Shown here: piece after piece, positions 8,745 through 20,449 of the stretch
Numbering within the stretch: the first letter of the stretch is position 1
How the letters are laid out: each line of letters starts with the position of its first letter
Assembly: GCA_038503035.1 (NCBI GenBank)
Contig: JAVSML010000963.1
Location: 186,001-250,000, forward strand
Direction: 5' to 3'
DNA: 64,000 bases
From: Crocodylus rhombifer
Lineage: Eukaryota > Chordata > Crocodylia > Crocodylidae
The notes under the pieces: model-generated
Told to the model about the DNA's origin: nothing
Database searches by the model: none
What the model saw: only the letters and a program-made list of their open reading frames with translations
Translations under genes and position numbers: made by a program

Positions 8745-11700
8745 ACCTATTATGTAAAGACACCTATTATGGTCAATGTGTGGAAATCCCAGTATTGCAT
8801 AAGTATCTGGGTTCTTTCTCATTTCAGACATATGGTACTTTTGTGTATCTTCAGTACGTTACCTATTTGTTATGATCAAACAAAAAATGGAAAAGATTTA
8901 TTACAAAATAATAATGCCAACATTATTATTAGCAGCACACTTCAATGGCTATAAAACCTGCGTTGAATTGTATTGTAGAATCATAGCCTCTAGTTCTCCA
9001 AACACAGCCATAGTACTATAGCTGACCTGTTACCTATCTTTCAATTTGAGGAGCATATTGCATTAAAAAAATTCCCTGGTGCATCTCCATGACTCATTGG
9101 ACTCTCCAGCAGTATAATTTATTATGCTGCTACTGTCTTCACTGTCATAGTGTAGAGACATCCTCTTTTTTGCACCCTCCCCCCTCCTGCACTTATTGTA
9201 CTCTTGAAAATTCCTGACAGGAGGCAAAAGCAGGAATGGATGGAGAGCTGGAAAAGAGTGTCAGGAAGAAAGCCTTCACTGGGGAGATATTCCTCTTTCT
9301 GTTCCTTTTACGCTTTTTTGCTGCTAATGTGTTAGCACAAGGTGAATTGTGCTATAGCTCTTCCATTTTTGCAAACACCCACACAATATTAGGCCCTACC
9401 TAGATTAGAAATCTTTGCCAAGTTTATAATAAGTTAGTGATGCAATTGCTTCTAAGCATGATTTATATCTGCACACTCCATTACTAATACTTGTTTTGTA
9501 ACCATGGCAGCTTATCGTGAGTCACTGTGCCAGCGGCCTGGGCCTAAGGTAGAACAGAACTATTTTCCTGGATCCAGTTCAGTGCACTTCTGTTATGCTA
9601 CATGACCAGATCTGTTCACCCATGTCTGTGTGAACTGGCAAGTCCTCGTTCCTTTCAGCATTGTCTGGTGGGATATCCCAGAATTCATTGTCCTACACCT
9701 ACTGCTGGTACCATGTTGTATTTATCTCCCCCCAGATCCCTTGGTTCATACTATACATAGACCCTTATACAGTGGAATTTCTTTATATGCCACAATGCCT
9801 AGTGTGGAATGGAAGCCCCTATTTTTTTCAGTGCCTTGTAAGTGCATTTCCACTTGAAAATTGTGTAAAACGTTGCCTTTGGCAATGTAGAGTCCAAATG
9901 TAATTCTTATCCATCTTGGTGTTGTTAGCTTAAGGGTATGAAAAAAATAGTTTTATTATAAAGTGTAAAGACCAGCATTACATCAATTACAACCGTCAAG
10001 TGTTGTGATTAATAATGCTTTGCCAGCACATGTTCAAATCCCCATGTTGCTAATGCCTGACCTTTCTGGCACAAAGTTGTGGAGAAAATGTCAAGATTTC
10101 CATAAAGTCTGCTTTAAAAATCCCTTCCTTTCTCCTTCGATTAGGGTATTCTCTTGCCATTGGTATGCCATAATTTCACTAGGTTTTTGGTTATTCCTAG
10201 AGCAGGAACAGGGTAGCCACAAACCAGGATATTTCTCATTCAAATATACAAAGAAGACAATAAAAAAAAATACATATGAAATCCAACAAACAAACCTTCA
10301 GTTCTTTATATATCACAGAGCAACAAAAAGATACAAGCACCTCTATTCCTTCCAGGACATTTTAAAGCTTTTTTTCAGGTGGAGTTATCTGTTTATCAGG
10401 TTTCTCTGTTATTTCCACATATTTATTGATACGCTTTGGCACCTGGAGAATGCCTGCCCCCAGGAGTTTTCATCAGCAGCTGCCTTCCTTTCAAGTGCAC
10501 TGCTCACAACATCACTTGAAAGCAGAACTGACAAAGCCATATGCCAGTTGAGTTCAGATGGAGCTGTGAGTTTGAAGCTCCCTTTTTTAATTGCTGATAA
10601 AACAGGTCAAACTGTTTGGGGTTAGCCCCTGAGAACAGAAGTGGTCCACAACGGGAAATCACCAGGAACAAAATAAAGGGGAAAAGAAATACAGCCAGAT
10701 AGTGACTGAAAACCTGATCAGAATACAGTAGAAGAAAGACCTATTGGTTCATTCACAAAGCTGCCTCTGTACATCATTACTGTAATGATGACCTCAGATT
10801 GTTCTCACCCATGTTCGATGATCATCATCTATACTAGAAGGCTTAAAAGATCCTCATCCCAGGAGCATCCTGCCTTTATCTTAGAAGGATGAGGAGTGGG
10901 GGATTGGATCAGAGAGGACCAAGGAAATCAGAGAGAGAGGTAGATGAGAGAGAGAGCACTGAGCTGAATGAGTTGAATATGTGAGAGGGAGACAATGGTG
11001 GGGAAAGAATGAAGTGGATCAGTGAAGACAAGAGAGAAAAACTACTGAAGATAAATTCAAACAGAGGGAGAGAAAAGACAGAAAAGGATAGGAAAAATTG
11101 TCTTGAGAAATGACAGGGGGAAAAATAAAGATTGAAATGGCAGAGAGAGTGGTCTTGGATGTAGAAAAAGATGAAAGAGCCAAAGACAGGAGAAAGAAAG
11201 AAAGAAAGGGGGACACATTGTTTTTCTGGTTCACACGAAGTTTGGTTTATATGCATCTCAATACTACAATGTAATGGAGATTTGGCTATTTCCAGCACAC
11301 TCCACCCTGTCTCTCATCCTCAGATGTTCCTGGCAGAATTGGTCAAAACTGAAATGTCTGGGGTTTTTTCCCCTGAGGAAAAATGGCTTCTTAAGCAAAA
11401 CAAGCATTATTATAACAAATAAAGTATTGTTTTGGTCAGCATTTCAAAATGAAAAGTTCTGACATCTTGCCAATTTTTTTGTTTCAGTAAGGAATCCCTA
11501 GCTTTTTCTCATTTTGCCCTATGCACTGAAAAGGGGGAAAGAAGGACAGGAAAGTGAAAAAAAGCTCTGCTCTCCTCCCTCCCCCCCATGTACTTTTTTT
11601 AAAAGTTGATTTTTTTCACCAAATAATTCACGAAAAATAATTCTGTTTCATTCAAAAGTTTTTGTGACCAGTGCCAACAGCTCTGATTCCCAGTCAAAGG

Positions 11701-12150
11701 GGTAATTGTCCTTTCAGAAGCTTGTTGTTACATCCACCAGGCTGGATTTATTGCTGCAATAACTTCTGGAAGGATTGCCTGTTTTTGATTTAGACTCTTG
11801 TTAAACTGTAGGCTCCAAAGAAAAGGTGCAATGAAGGGAGAGATGTTCCTATTCAGAGGAAAAAAACAGTTGATAAAGCTGAATTATCTGGAGATAAGTT
11901 CGTGGATGGCACTGATAGAAGTAAACAGTAGATGGCACTAATAGATTAGCTCAGTGCTCAGTTTAGTAGGAACTCCAAGTAACAGAATAGGAAGACGGTT
12001 ACTCTGATAAATCTTGAAGGAAGATCTGCAAGGAGCAGGGATAAAAATCATATGCGTTACCCCAGGAAAGTAGGCTGGAGCTGAGCGTCAGGCTGAAATC
12101 TATGCACACAGGGATACAAAGAAATCGTTTTTGGACATACGCATGAAAAC
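8745..12150. other. AT-rich noncoding stretch
   Basis: No exon or recognisable mobile element is supported except the purine tract described separately. An open frame of 206 codons at 10005-10625 (plus) has no known domain, and its AT-rich composition explains the many Phe, Lys and Ile residues. A short perfect palindrome, CATCATTACTGTAATGATG, lies near 10771. Confidence 0.4.
10905..11212 (+). repeat. Purine-rich (GA) tract with (AGAA)n
   Basis: About 300 bp with a strong purine bias on the plus strand, full of GAGAGAG, GGAGA and AAGA words, ending in a short AGAA microsatellite at 11190-11210. It is a simple low-complexity region that can form triplex DNA. The long minus-strand ORFs here are artefacts of this composition. 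Confidence 0.85.
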
Positions 12151-12310
12151 AACAACTTAACTTATCACTGGCTCATCGTGGGGGAGAGGTAGTAAACTGT
12201 GTTAATCTGAAGTCAAATCGGTTTGTGTGTAATGTCTGTCCCTAGCCTAAAGGTGCATATTCACCCTGCCTTCTGATTAAGTAATCAGAAACTGGTTTAA
12301 ACCTGTAACA

Positions 12311-13970
12311 CAGGGGTGGGCAGTTATTTCAGGCGGAGAGCTGCTTACTGAGTTCTGGGGAGCTGTCAAGGGCCACATGGAGCTGTCAAGGGCCATCCCT
12401 TGACAGTTGCCCTGCCCCCCCAGTTGCCATATTGGGACTGGAAGTCCTGTCCCCAATCCCTGACCTTTGCCACTGGCAGTCCCTCCTTTCTCCCTGGAAG
12501 TACGCCTTTTGGGAAGAAGGTTGCTGCAATCTTGAAACCAGAAAAAACTCCAATTAATATACAAAAAAATAAAACATTAACTATAGCTTATTTTAATGTT
12601 ATTTAAAAATATTTTGTGCTCATTTATGGTTTACAAAGTGTATATAGATGTGACAACATGCAGTAGGACTGTATTTTGAGCTACTATGCTGTGTGTGGGA
12701 GATAAGGGGGTGTATGTAACAGGGTGTGGTTGGGGAGTGGGTGTGTATGGTGGGGTGTGGCTATGGTGGGTGGGACGGGAGAGAAAGAGAGAGCCGGGGC
12801 CGGGCTGCTGACTACATTGAATGTGGCTCTTGCTGTGATGCAATGCAGCCAGGCAGACCCTGTGCCCAAGCTCCACTCTCATGCCACCCCAGCCTGGGTC
12901 CCTGCCGGTCCCAGGGCACTTGCATGGGCTCTGCACCCACCTGCCACTGCCATTTCCCTACTTTCCCTCCCTCACACTTGCCCACCACTTCCCCCACTGC
13001 TGCCACCTCCCGCGGCCCCTGCTGCTCCCTGCCACAGCCCCCGCTGCTTGCTACTGCCATGGCCCCCACTGCTTACCATGCCACTGCTGTGGCCCCCACC
13101 ACTCCATGCTGCTGGGGCCATGGCCCCCGCCACTCCCTGTGTTGGTACCATGGCCCCTGCTGCTCCACACCACTTGCTGCAGTCCCCTCCACTTCCTACG
13201 GCTACGGCCCCTGCTGCTCTCTGTGCTGCTACAGTGGCCCCTGCCATTCCCTGCCACTGCTGTTTATTGTGGCTCCTGTCGCTCCCCCCTACTGCAGCCC
13301 CCACTGCTTGCCACCACTCACCACTGCTGCAGCCCCCGCCATTCACCACATCACTTCTGCATCCCCCATAACTCTGCACTGCCAGAACCACAGCCCCTGT
13401 CACTCCCCATGCCACTGCCATGGCCCCCAAGGCCCCTGCCTCTCCTGCTCACCGCGCCACCTGCTGCTCCCCGCTAGCATGACTGCAGCCCCTGCCACTC
13501 CCTGCTGGTGCAGCCACAGCCCCTGCTGCTCGCTGCGTGGCTTCCCACAGTCTGCCCACTCCCCCACCATAGCCACTTCTCTCCATCCTCCCTGCCTGCT
13601 GCTCCCTGCTCTGGCTACAGCCTGGCCTGGCAAGAACCATGGTTTCCCCCTTCCTCTGTCCAATCTTATCTTACTGTCCATTCAGACAGAGGGAGGCAGG
13701 GAAGAGCTCTAGGGTCATAAGGCCAGAAGCCACAGAGGCTTCCGGTTGGGGGCTGGAGGTGGGGTAGAGCCGGGCCATCTTTGCTGCTCAGCTGCTGGGT
13801 CCTACCACAGGCTCCCCCTGAATCCTACTGCTGCTGGTTGCCTGTCATCTTCGACAGGCAGCCAGGGGTAGATAAAAATTAATTTTCTAAAATTTTTACG
13901 GGCCCTGAAAGCCAGATAGAATGACTTGGCAGGCCGAATCTGGCCCTCAGGCCGTATTTTACCCACCCTG
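12311..13970 (+). mobile_element. Non-autonomous hAT element, CAGGGG family, longest copy
   Basis: The element begins CAGGGGTGGGCAGTTATTTC and ends GTATTTTACCCACCCTG, imperfect inverted termini. The flanking bases (CTGTAACA on the left, CATAACAG on the right) are related by one substitution and one indel, consistent with an eroded 8-bp target duplication. It is inserted in older DNA whose halves share GGTTTAAACC/CCGGTTTGAAA-type phrases. The 1660-bp interior is mostly a GC-rich minisatellite (12880-13640). The last 130 bp match the internal part of the 186-bp copy at 48095-48280 closely, in reverse. No transposase frame exists, so it must have been moved in trans. Confidence 0.82.
12880..13640 (+). 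repeat. GC-rich degenerate minisatellite inside the hAT element
   Basis: Phrases such as GCCACTGCTGTGGCCCCC and GCCCCTGCTGCTCC recur at irregular spacing of roughly 15-45 bp. Arrays of this kind give long ORFs on both strands (up to 328 codons) rich in Pro, His, Cys and Ala, which are not genes. Confidence 0.8.
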
Positions 13971-14049
13971 CATAACAGAACAGATGTTCAGTGAACATAA
14001 ACCGGTTTGAAAATGGCTGAAACTGGTTTGAGATAAACCTGGTTGAATG

Positions 14050-14240
14050 TTAGTATCAGACATAACTGATATGGGTCAAACCAATTTATGCAATGTCCGT
14101 CCCAGGCTCCTCCCTGATCAATGTCCTGCCAGCCAGAAGGGATGTCTGTACAGTGACAAAAAGATTCAGCCTTGGCAGGTTAGACTAACCTGCTAATATT
14201 GAATCAAGTCAGGGTCAGGCTTTTTGAATGTCTGTCCCTA
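14050..14240. repeat. Right-hand part of an older repeat split by the 12.3-kb hAT element
   Basis: The phrase AATGTCTGTCCCTAGCCT occurs both at about 12230 (left of the hAT insertion) and at about 14227 (right of it), and AATGTCCGTCCCAGGCTCC at about 14092. GGTTTAAACC-type and GGTTTGAA-type phrases recur between. This looks like one or more older MITE-like repeats interrupted by the insertion. The family is unknown. Confidence 0.45.
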
Positions 14241-14639
14241 GCCTTATAAACTAACTAAATAACCTCACAGTGGCCAGGTTCAAGCTAGACTTTTGGGCTT
14301 AGATCATCTGCTATTTGGGGATTACCTGTGTAAGGATCTGTCCTTTCTACAAAGTCCTTTTTGATGTTCCCCTAGCTCAGTAAAGTCAGGGTCTGATTTC
14401 CTCCTTATAATGTGTAACGCTTTCACCCAAACCCAGGGAATATTGAGGTGCCTGTGGAGAGAATGTTGTTTGCCCAAAGGCCCTGGGCCTGCGCATTATC
14501 TTTCAGCTTCTAGTTCTCCCTCTCAGGCCCATAATCCCTGGTCTTTGTTCAGATGTGCTGCCAGGAGTTCCCACATCATCAGGTATCCCCAGAACCTTCT
14601 CAAAATGCAGTTCTACAGCTGTGTTGTGGATCAAGGAAA

Positions 14640-16897
14640 CTAGTAGATCAAAGGGGATGATCTAATCAGTGATCTAAGAATTGAAGGGAAGCTGGGTGAC
14701 AGTGACCATGAGTTTATCACTTTCACTATCCATTGCAAAGCTGGTAAGTCAACCAGCAATGCAGTAGTCCTCTACTTTAGGAAAGCTGACTTTCATAAGC
14801 TCAGGAGGCTTGTTCTTGAGGCCCTGAGAGGCCATGATTTCTCAGGGAAAGGAGCTCATGATGAATAGTTACTCCTTAAGGAAGCAAAGCTAGAAGCACA
14901 AGGGGAGTCCATCCCCACCCATAGGAAAGGTGGTAAAAGGGCTCAACAATCCCCTTGGCTCAACAGGGAACTCATGGACTTCCTACATCTAAAAAGAGAG
15001 GCATATAATGGATGGAGGACAGGAAACACCACTAAGGAGTTGTATACGGCAGTGGTCTGCACTTGCAGGGTGCAAACTAGAAAAGCCAAGGCTGCAACTG
15101 ATATACATCCAGCTATCTGAATCAATAAGAAGTCCTTCAGATATGTGGGGAGTCAAAAGAAAAACAAGGGCAAAATTGGACCCCAGCTAAACCAGCTGGG
15201 GAAGCTGACTACCGACACTCAGGAAAAAGCCAATTTACTCAATGATTATTTTGCATCAGTTTTTCGCCAGTCCAGAGGGACCACCCTGCCTAACATGATG
15301 CGGGATGACCAGGGTGAAGATGAATTAGTGTGGATCTTGTGAGGGAGCATCTTGAGAGGCTGGACCCCCATAAATCAGCTGGTCCAGATAGGTTGCACCC
15401 AAGAGTGCTAAAGGAACTAGCGGACATCATAGCGCAGCCACTGGTGTAAGGATATTCGAGAACTTGTGGCGCTCAGGCAAAATACCTGAAGATTAGAAGA
15501 GGGCCAATGTGGTGCCCATATTTAAGAAAGGGAGGAAAGAAAACCTGGGAAACTACAGGCCAATCAGTTTGACCTCAATCCCTGCAAAGATTTTAGAAAA
15601 AAAAAATCAAAGAAACCATTCTTGCCAGCTAACAGAAGGCAACATTCTGAGGGATAGCCAGCATGGGTTGACCATTCTCATTTCCTTCTATGACCAGGAG
15701 ACGTATCACCTGGACAAAAGGAAAGAGGTTGATGTCATATATTTGGACTGTAAAAAAGCCTTTGACCTGGTGTCCCCTGATGTCCTCATGGAAAAATTGG
15801 GCAACTGTGGCCTCAACTACTCAACAGTCCGATGGCTGAAGAACTGGCTCTGAGGTTGGACCCAGTGAGTGGTAGTTGATGGCGGCAAATCAACATGGCA
15901 CTTGGTGACTAGTGGTGTCCCCCAAGACTCCATTTTTGGACCTGTACTCTTTAGTGTCTTCATAAACAATCTGGACACTAGAGTCAAAGGCACACTGGCC
16001 AGGTTTGCTGATGACACCAAACTTTGGGGAAGAGTCTCCACACTTGAAGACAGGCTGGTGATCAAGGCGGACCTCGATAGGCTTGCAAGGTGGGCAGATG
16101 AAAACCTGATGGCATTCAATACGGAGGTATGCAAGGTGCTCCACCTCGGGAATAAAAACCCGCATCACACTTATATGGGCAATGCTACACTCACTAGCAC
16201 CATGGCTGAAAGAGACTTGGGGATCATGATTGACAACAAGATGAATATGAGCCACCAGTGCAATATCGCAGCTGGCAAAGCAAGCAAAACTCTGGCTTGC
16301 ATCTACCAATGCATCTTGAGCAAGATCCAGGATGTCAGCCTTCTGCTGTACTTGGCCTTGGTGAGGTCGCAGCTGGAGTGCTGCATCCAATTCTGGGCTC
16401 CACAATTTAGGAAGGATGTGGAGAAGCTTGAAAGGGTCCAGAGGACAGCAGTGTGCATGATCAGAGGGCAAGAGAGCAAGCCTTATGAAGAGAGGCTGTG
16501 AGCTATGGGACTCTTCAGCCTGGAGAAGCACAGGCTCAGGGGTGACTTGGTGGCAGCCTATAAGTACATAAGGGGTATGCATCAGGATCTGGGGGAGCAC
16601 CTGTTCACCAGAGCATCCCAGGGGATAATAAGGCCTAATGGTCACAGACTCCTGCAAGACCATTTTAGGCTGGACATAAGGAAAAACTTCTTTACTGTCC
16701 AAGCCTCCAAGGCCTGGAATAGACTCCTCCCAGAGGTGGTGCAAGCACCTATTCTAGATGCTTTCAAGAAACATTTAGATGTTAATCTTGCTGGGATCCT
16801 TTGACCCTATTTGACTTCCTGCCCCTTGGGCAGGGGGCTGGACCTGATGATCTTATGAGGTCCCTTCCAGCCATAACACCTATGAAATCTATGAATA
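14640..16897 (+). mobile_element. CR1 non-LTR retrotransposon, 5'-truncated, with endonuclease tail and reverse transcriptase
   Basis: The copy begins inside the endonuclease (GDSDHEFITF is the end of the APE-type domain), runs through the linker (LLNDYFASVF) and the reverse transcriptase, and ends in a CR1 3' untranslated tail at 16805-16897. RT landmarks visible are NYRPISLTS at 15548, KKAFDLVSPDVLMEKL at 15751, SGVPQDSIFGPVLFSVFIN at 15908, and the catalytic box as FADDTKLWG at 16002, with both Asp retained. Stops and frame changes split the frame (15509-15853, 15869-16501, 16505-16804), so it is dead. The last frame is the CR1 C-terminal region (ERDLGIMIDNKMNMSHQC and following). It is unrelated to any host gene nearby. 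Confidence 0.95.
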
Positions 16898-17714
16898 GTT
16901 CCCAGTTCAGGCCCTGTACTTTTGTCTCCAGCTTGCCTCCTTCCCACCAAGAGCAAAAACCTCTCTGTGGGCATGGAGACAGGTGAGGGGGAGAAAGAAT
17001 AGGGAATACCACCAAAAGGTTACTGTCCCCTTTTATCTTTCCATCCCAGATAAGGACTCCCTGGGCTTGCCAAGCTGGAAGGGCAATTTGGCTTTTGCTT
17101 TTCATTTCCTGTCTACTGTCAATCCATGGACAGAGTTTGCTGAGACACAGCCAGCATACACGTGTCCGTAGAAGTCTTCAGAGCTGGTATACATGACCTG
17201 GAATGGGCAGCAGTCTGGTAATGATAATGTCAATGAAAATGGCAGTATCATGCCATTTGCATTGACTGCAATAGCATCGCTGCCTTCCCCCTATGTTCCA
17301 GCTGTGTGGCTCATGGCTGTGGAATCAGCCAAGCAGAAAAGCCAATACATTTGACTAAATGCCTTTAATTAAACTGAAATGAAGACAATAAGGCCAGGAT
17401 CATTTGAAAGCCATTGGAGAGGATAGCACAGCCAAGAGTTCATTAGACAGATTACACACCAATGGCTTGCTTTTAAACAACACAGCCCATTGCAGCTGAA
17501 GCACAGATCATTTGTGAAGATGGGTGGCCAGGGAGCATGTGCACTACTCCTACTCATATGGAAAAACATTTCTTTTCAGCTCCCCACAGTGCTGACCTTG
17601 ACTAGCTAAATCAAAGTTAGAGATGTTGACCTGTCTCTACACTAGGGTAAAGGTAATAGATATCTGGGGGGAAGATAACTCTGATTTATCTCCATTTTTT
17701 CTGTAATACTTTGT
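16898..17714. other. Noncoding, nothing recognised
   Basis: No gene or repeat is supported between the end of the long CR1 copy and the next CR1 3' fragment. Confidence 0.35.
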
Positions 17715-17780
17715 GCTGCAAGAGGTCAGACTAGATAAGCACAGTGGTCCCTTCAGGCCTTAATGTTTATTAATGTGTTA
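17715..17780 (+). mobile_element. CR1 LINE extreme 3' end
   Basis: GTGCTGCAAGAGGTCAGACT, then AGCACAGTGGTCCCTTCAGG and CCTTAATGTTTATTAATG, match the end of a CR1 subfamily with AGTGGTCCCTTCTGGCC. Short and diverged. Confidence 0.65.
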
Positions 17781-18464
17781 ATCAAAACTTGACATGCTAT
17801 AGACATACATATATTTTATAGGATATGGTTGCCTGAACTCAGTAACCTAGGAGGTCTGTTTTAATCTGATATTCCTCACATAAAGAGCCTAAAGCTAGCA
17901 AACATACTTGTCCAGAAACCCATCAAACAGAGATTCAATGCATTGCCACTGATGTGAGAAAAAAGATTCTCCAGTGTGAAAGCAAAAAAGAAACACAGGA
18001 GCTACCAAGGCATAGCTAGATCCCTCAAGGTACAATGGAGAAACGTACATCTAATCTGGGGAGACAGTGCTGAGGATTTTCTGAGGAGGAAACTAAATTT
18101 AATTTAATCTGTTACGTTCATGATGCAGCAATTTAACAAAAGTGATTCAGTGCAACCTGAGACACCCCACTTCCTTGAGAACATGCCACTTAAAATAAAC
18201 AGTGATAAAGGACCATTACATAAGAAACCAGATGCACAATCCTAAATCACTGTAGAGATCATACTACAGAGAAGGGAGTGCAATCTATAACCTCATCTTT
18301 AGATGAAGCAAATAGCACCGCCCCCATACAATCCTCAACCACTTAAGAGTATTTTAATAACCCTGGCAGCAGCAAAACACTGGTCACCATTGTCCCCCTG
18401 CTTTACCTGTGGCAGGTTAGGGTACTATGCCTTGTGGTTGTGTGACAACGTTGAAAATGTAGTT

Positions 18465-18578
18465 TTAGTAATAGGTTAGACCAGGATTTGTATGAGACGG
18501 TTTGGATGATCCTCCCTCAGGCAGGGGGTTGACCTCCAGATGTCCTTCCCAGGCTTACTTTTCTATGATTCTCTGTAG
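18465..18578 (+). mobile_element. CR1 LINE 3' end
   Basis: GGTTTGGATGATCCTCCCTC, GGGGGTTGACCTCCAGATG and the tail TTTTCTATGATTCT are the ordered signature of a CR1 3' end in plus orientation. The upstream part (18400-18464) is too diverged to assign. Confidence 0.7.
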
Positions 18579-19329
18579 CTTCTCTGTGTCCACATACAAA
18601 GCAAACGAGCTGATAGCTGCCCTAACTGGCTTCCTCATAGGGGTAAGAGGTTTTTGAATCCTGGGTGGACACGATACCTGGCAGCTACAAGAATAGATTC
18701 CCAATGTCCCATTCAGAAGGGTAGGTACTTCATTCCCAAAAGCTCTGAAAATTAGTAACATAGCATTTAATTGCTTGTAAGTGCTGTGGCCAGTGAAAAG
18801 AGCTAGAGGACTTTTAGACAGAATAGAAGGGCATTTTATACTAGCTAAAGAATGAGCATGTAAAAGTTGTCTGTGATTCTTTGGGCATTTGGAGCTAGAT
18901 TGCAGTAAAATTACAGAAAAAAAAGCAATTTTGCTGTACTCAGCTACATAACAAAGCCCTTAAATAGTGAAGAACAGGAAGAGTTAGAAGAGCAGGGCTT
19001 GTTTGCCTTGCTGGAGCTGAAAGATAAGATTGTACCGCCACATTGCTACACCAAAAGAGGATAAATTATTCTTAGAGGCAATTCAGAAAGAGGATACTGA
19101 ACAATTAAAGTTGCTTGAATTACAGGTTCAGGAAAGCATGAGGGAAATAAAAAAGGCAACAAAAAATAGTGGAAAGTCTGCAAACCCCCCTACTCTGAAA
19201 ATAAAACTGGCTTTGAAAAAAGGACTTTAAAATAACAGATTGGCAACCTTTGTCCAGAAAGGCAGGATATTTGAACAGGAGTCTTGCATCAAAAGACAGG
19301 AAGCAATTATTTCACTTGAGTCAGCCCTG

Positions 19330-19965
19330 ATGAGGATTTGGCCATGTCCAGTTTTGGGGCAGCACATTTTAAGAAAGGTATAGATAAATTGGAGGAAATC
19401 CAGAGAACCGGGACTGATAAGAATTACAGAAAGGGTGAAGGAGCTGGGCCCAGAAAGTAGAAGGTTGTCATAAGAGGAAGCAGAGGCATAACTAGAATGT
19501 TTTGCACCTTGGGCAGAAATGCTGGAGAGCAGGGGCATGGTGGGATGTCAGTCTTATCTAGCCAGAGACCCAAATACCTTGGATGCTGCTGTTGCAGCAC
19601 AGGCTCTGCAGGAGAGGCCACTGGTGCCTAGAGCTAGTGCCCTCCTCATCTACCCCTAGTTACAACCCTGAGGAGAACAGTGATCAGCTCTCTCTGTCCA
19701 GTGGAGGTAGGAGATGAAAAATCAGATTATTGTTGCAGTTTAGAAGATGTTTGTTGGCTGTGAAGAAAAGCTTTATATTGGGATGTTAAAACACTAGAAC
19801 AGGCTGTCTAGGAAGGTTGTGGAAATGCCTCCATTGTCCCTTTTTTAAAAACAGTTTAAGCAAACACCTGTCAGGGATGTTTTAGGTATACATATTCTGC
19901 CTCACAGAAGGGAGAGGAGTAATTTTGAAGTCCCCTGGAGCCCTACACCTTAATGATTCCATAAC
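19330..19965 (+). mobile_element. CR1 LINE 3' fragment interrupted by a hAT element
   Basis: The left part (CCATGTCCAGTTTTGGGGCA through GGAGGAAATCCAGAGAACC) is CR1 C-terminal coding sequence. After an insertion at 19481-19670 it resumes (TGGGATGTTAAAACACTAG, GAACAGGCTGTCTAGGAAGG) and ends with a CR1-like tail before 19965 (CCTACACCTTAATGATTCC). It has no open frame. Confidence 0.7.
19481..19670. mobile_element. Short hAT-like element nested in CR1
   Basis: The ends are CAGAGGCATAACTAG and CTAGTTACAACCCTG, which pair as inverted repeats at 11 of 15 positions. Flanking 8-mers AGAGGAAG and AGGAGAAC agree at 5 of 8. It is 190 bp, without an ORF, and sits inside the CR1 fragment, so it is younger than that copy. 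Confidence 0.65.
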
Positions 19966-20024
19966 AGGTTAAGTTGTAGTCATTTATCTCCTCCAGGTGA
20001 AACTGAGATTTGAATGGGACATAT

Positions 20025-20442
20025 TGGGCATATCTACATGTGCCTCTTTTAAGTGGGATTAGCTCTTTTAAGTGGGATTAGCCCCAAACTGCCATTTTTA
20101 AGGTGCATTAAGGGCATGTGTCTACATGTGCGTGCTCTTAATGCACCTTTAAAATGGCAATTTAAGCAGGTATCACATTTAGGTGCAAATAACTACTAAG
20201 TCATATTAGCGCATGTACAGACATGCTAATGCACATTAATGCGGTGTGCATCAATGGATAGACACTGTGTTAATGTGCATTAGTGTGTCTGCACGTGTGC
20301 TAATGCAATGTAGCTATTCGTGCCTAAATTAAATGCGCCTTAATGCACATTAGCACATCCATGTGTAGACAGACATCTAAATTGCCTTAAGCAAAGGCAC
20401 ATTAAGTTTAGGCACATGTAAATAAACATGTAGATGTGCCTA
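20025..20442. mobile_element. Palindrome-rich MITE with CATCTACA-type termini
   Basis: The left end TGGGCATATCTACATGTG is the inverse of the right end CATGTAGATGTGCCTA. Inside, CCATTTTTAAGGTGCATTAA at 20092 pairs with its inverse at 20137-20157 over 21 nt with a single mismatch, giving a strong hairpin with a 24-nt loop. Further copies of (A/G)CATGT and GTCTACATGTG words between 20110 and 20370 point to repeated self-insertion or internal duplication. No ORF. Confidence 0.7.
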
Positions 20443-20449
20443 CTGAGGC

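Noticed and set aside
12726..13712. 328-codon plus-strand open frame (also 215 and 198 codons in other frames)
   Set aside because: It is a translation of the GC-rich minisatellite inside the hAT element: Pro/His/Cys/Ala-rich, open in several frames at once, no domain.
15890..16744. 284-codon minus-strand frame
   Set aside because: It is the antisense shadow of the CR1 reverse-transcriptase region.
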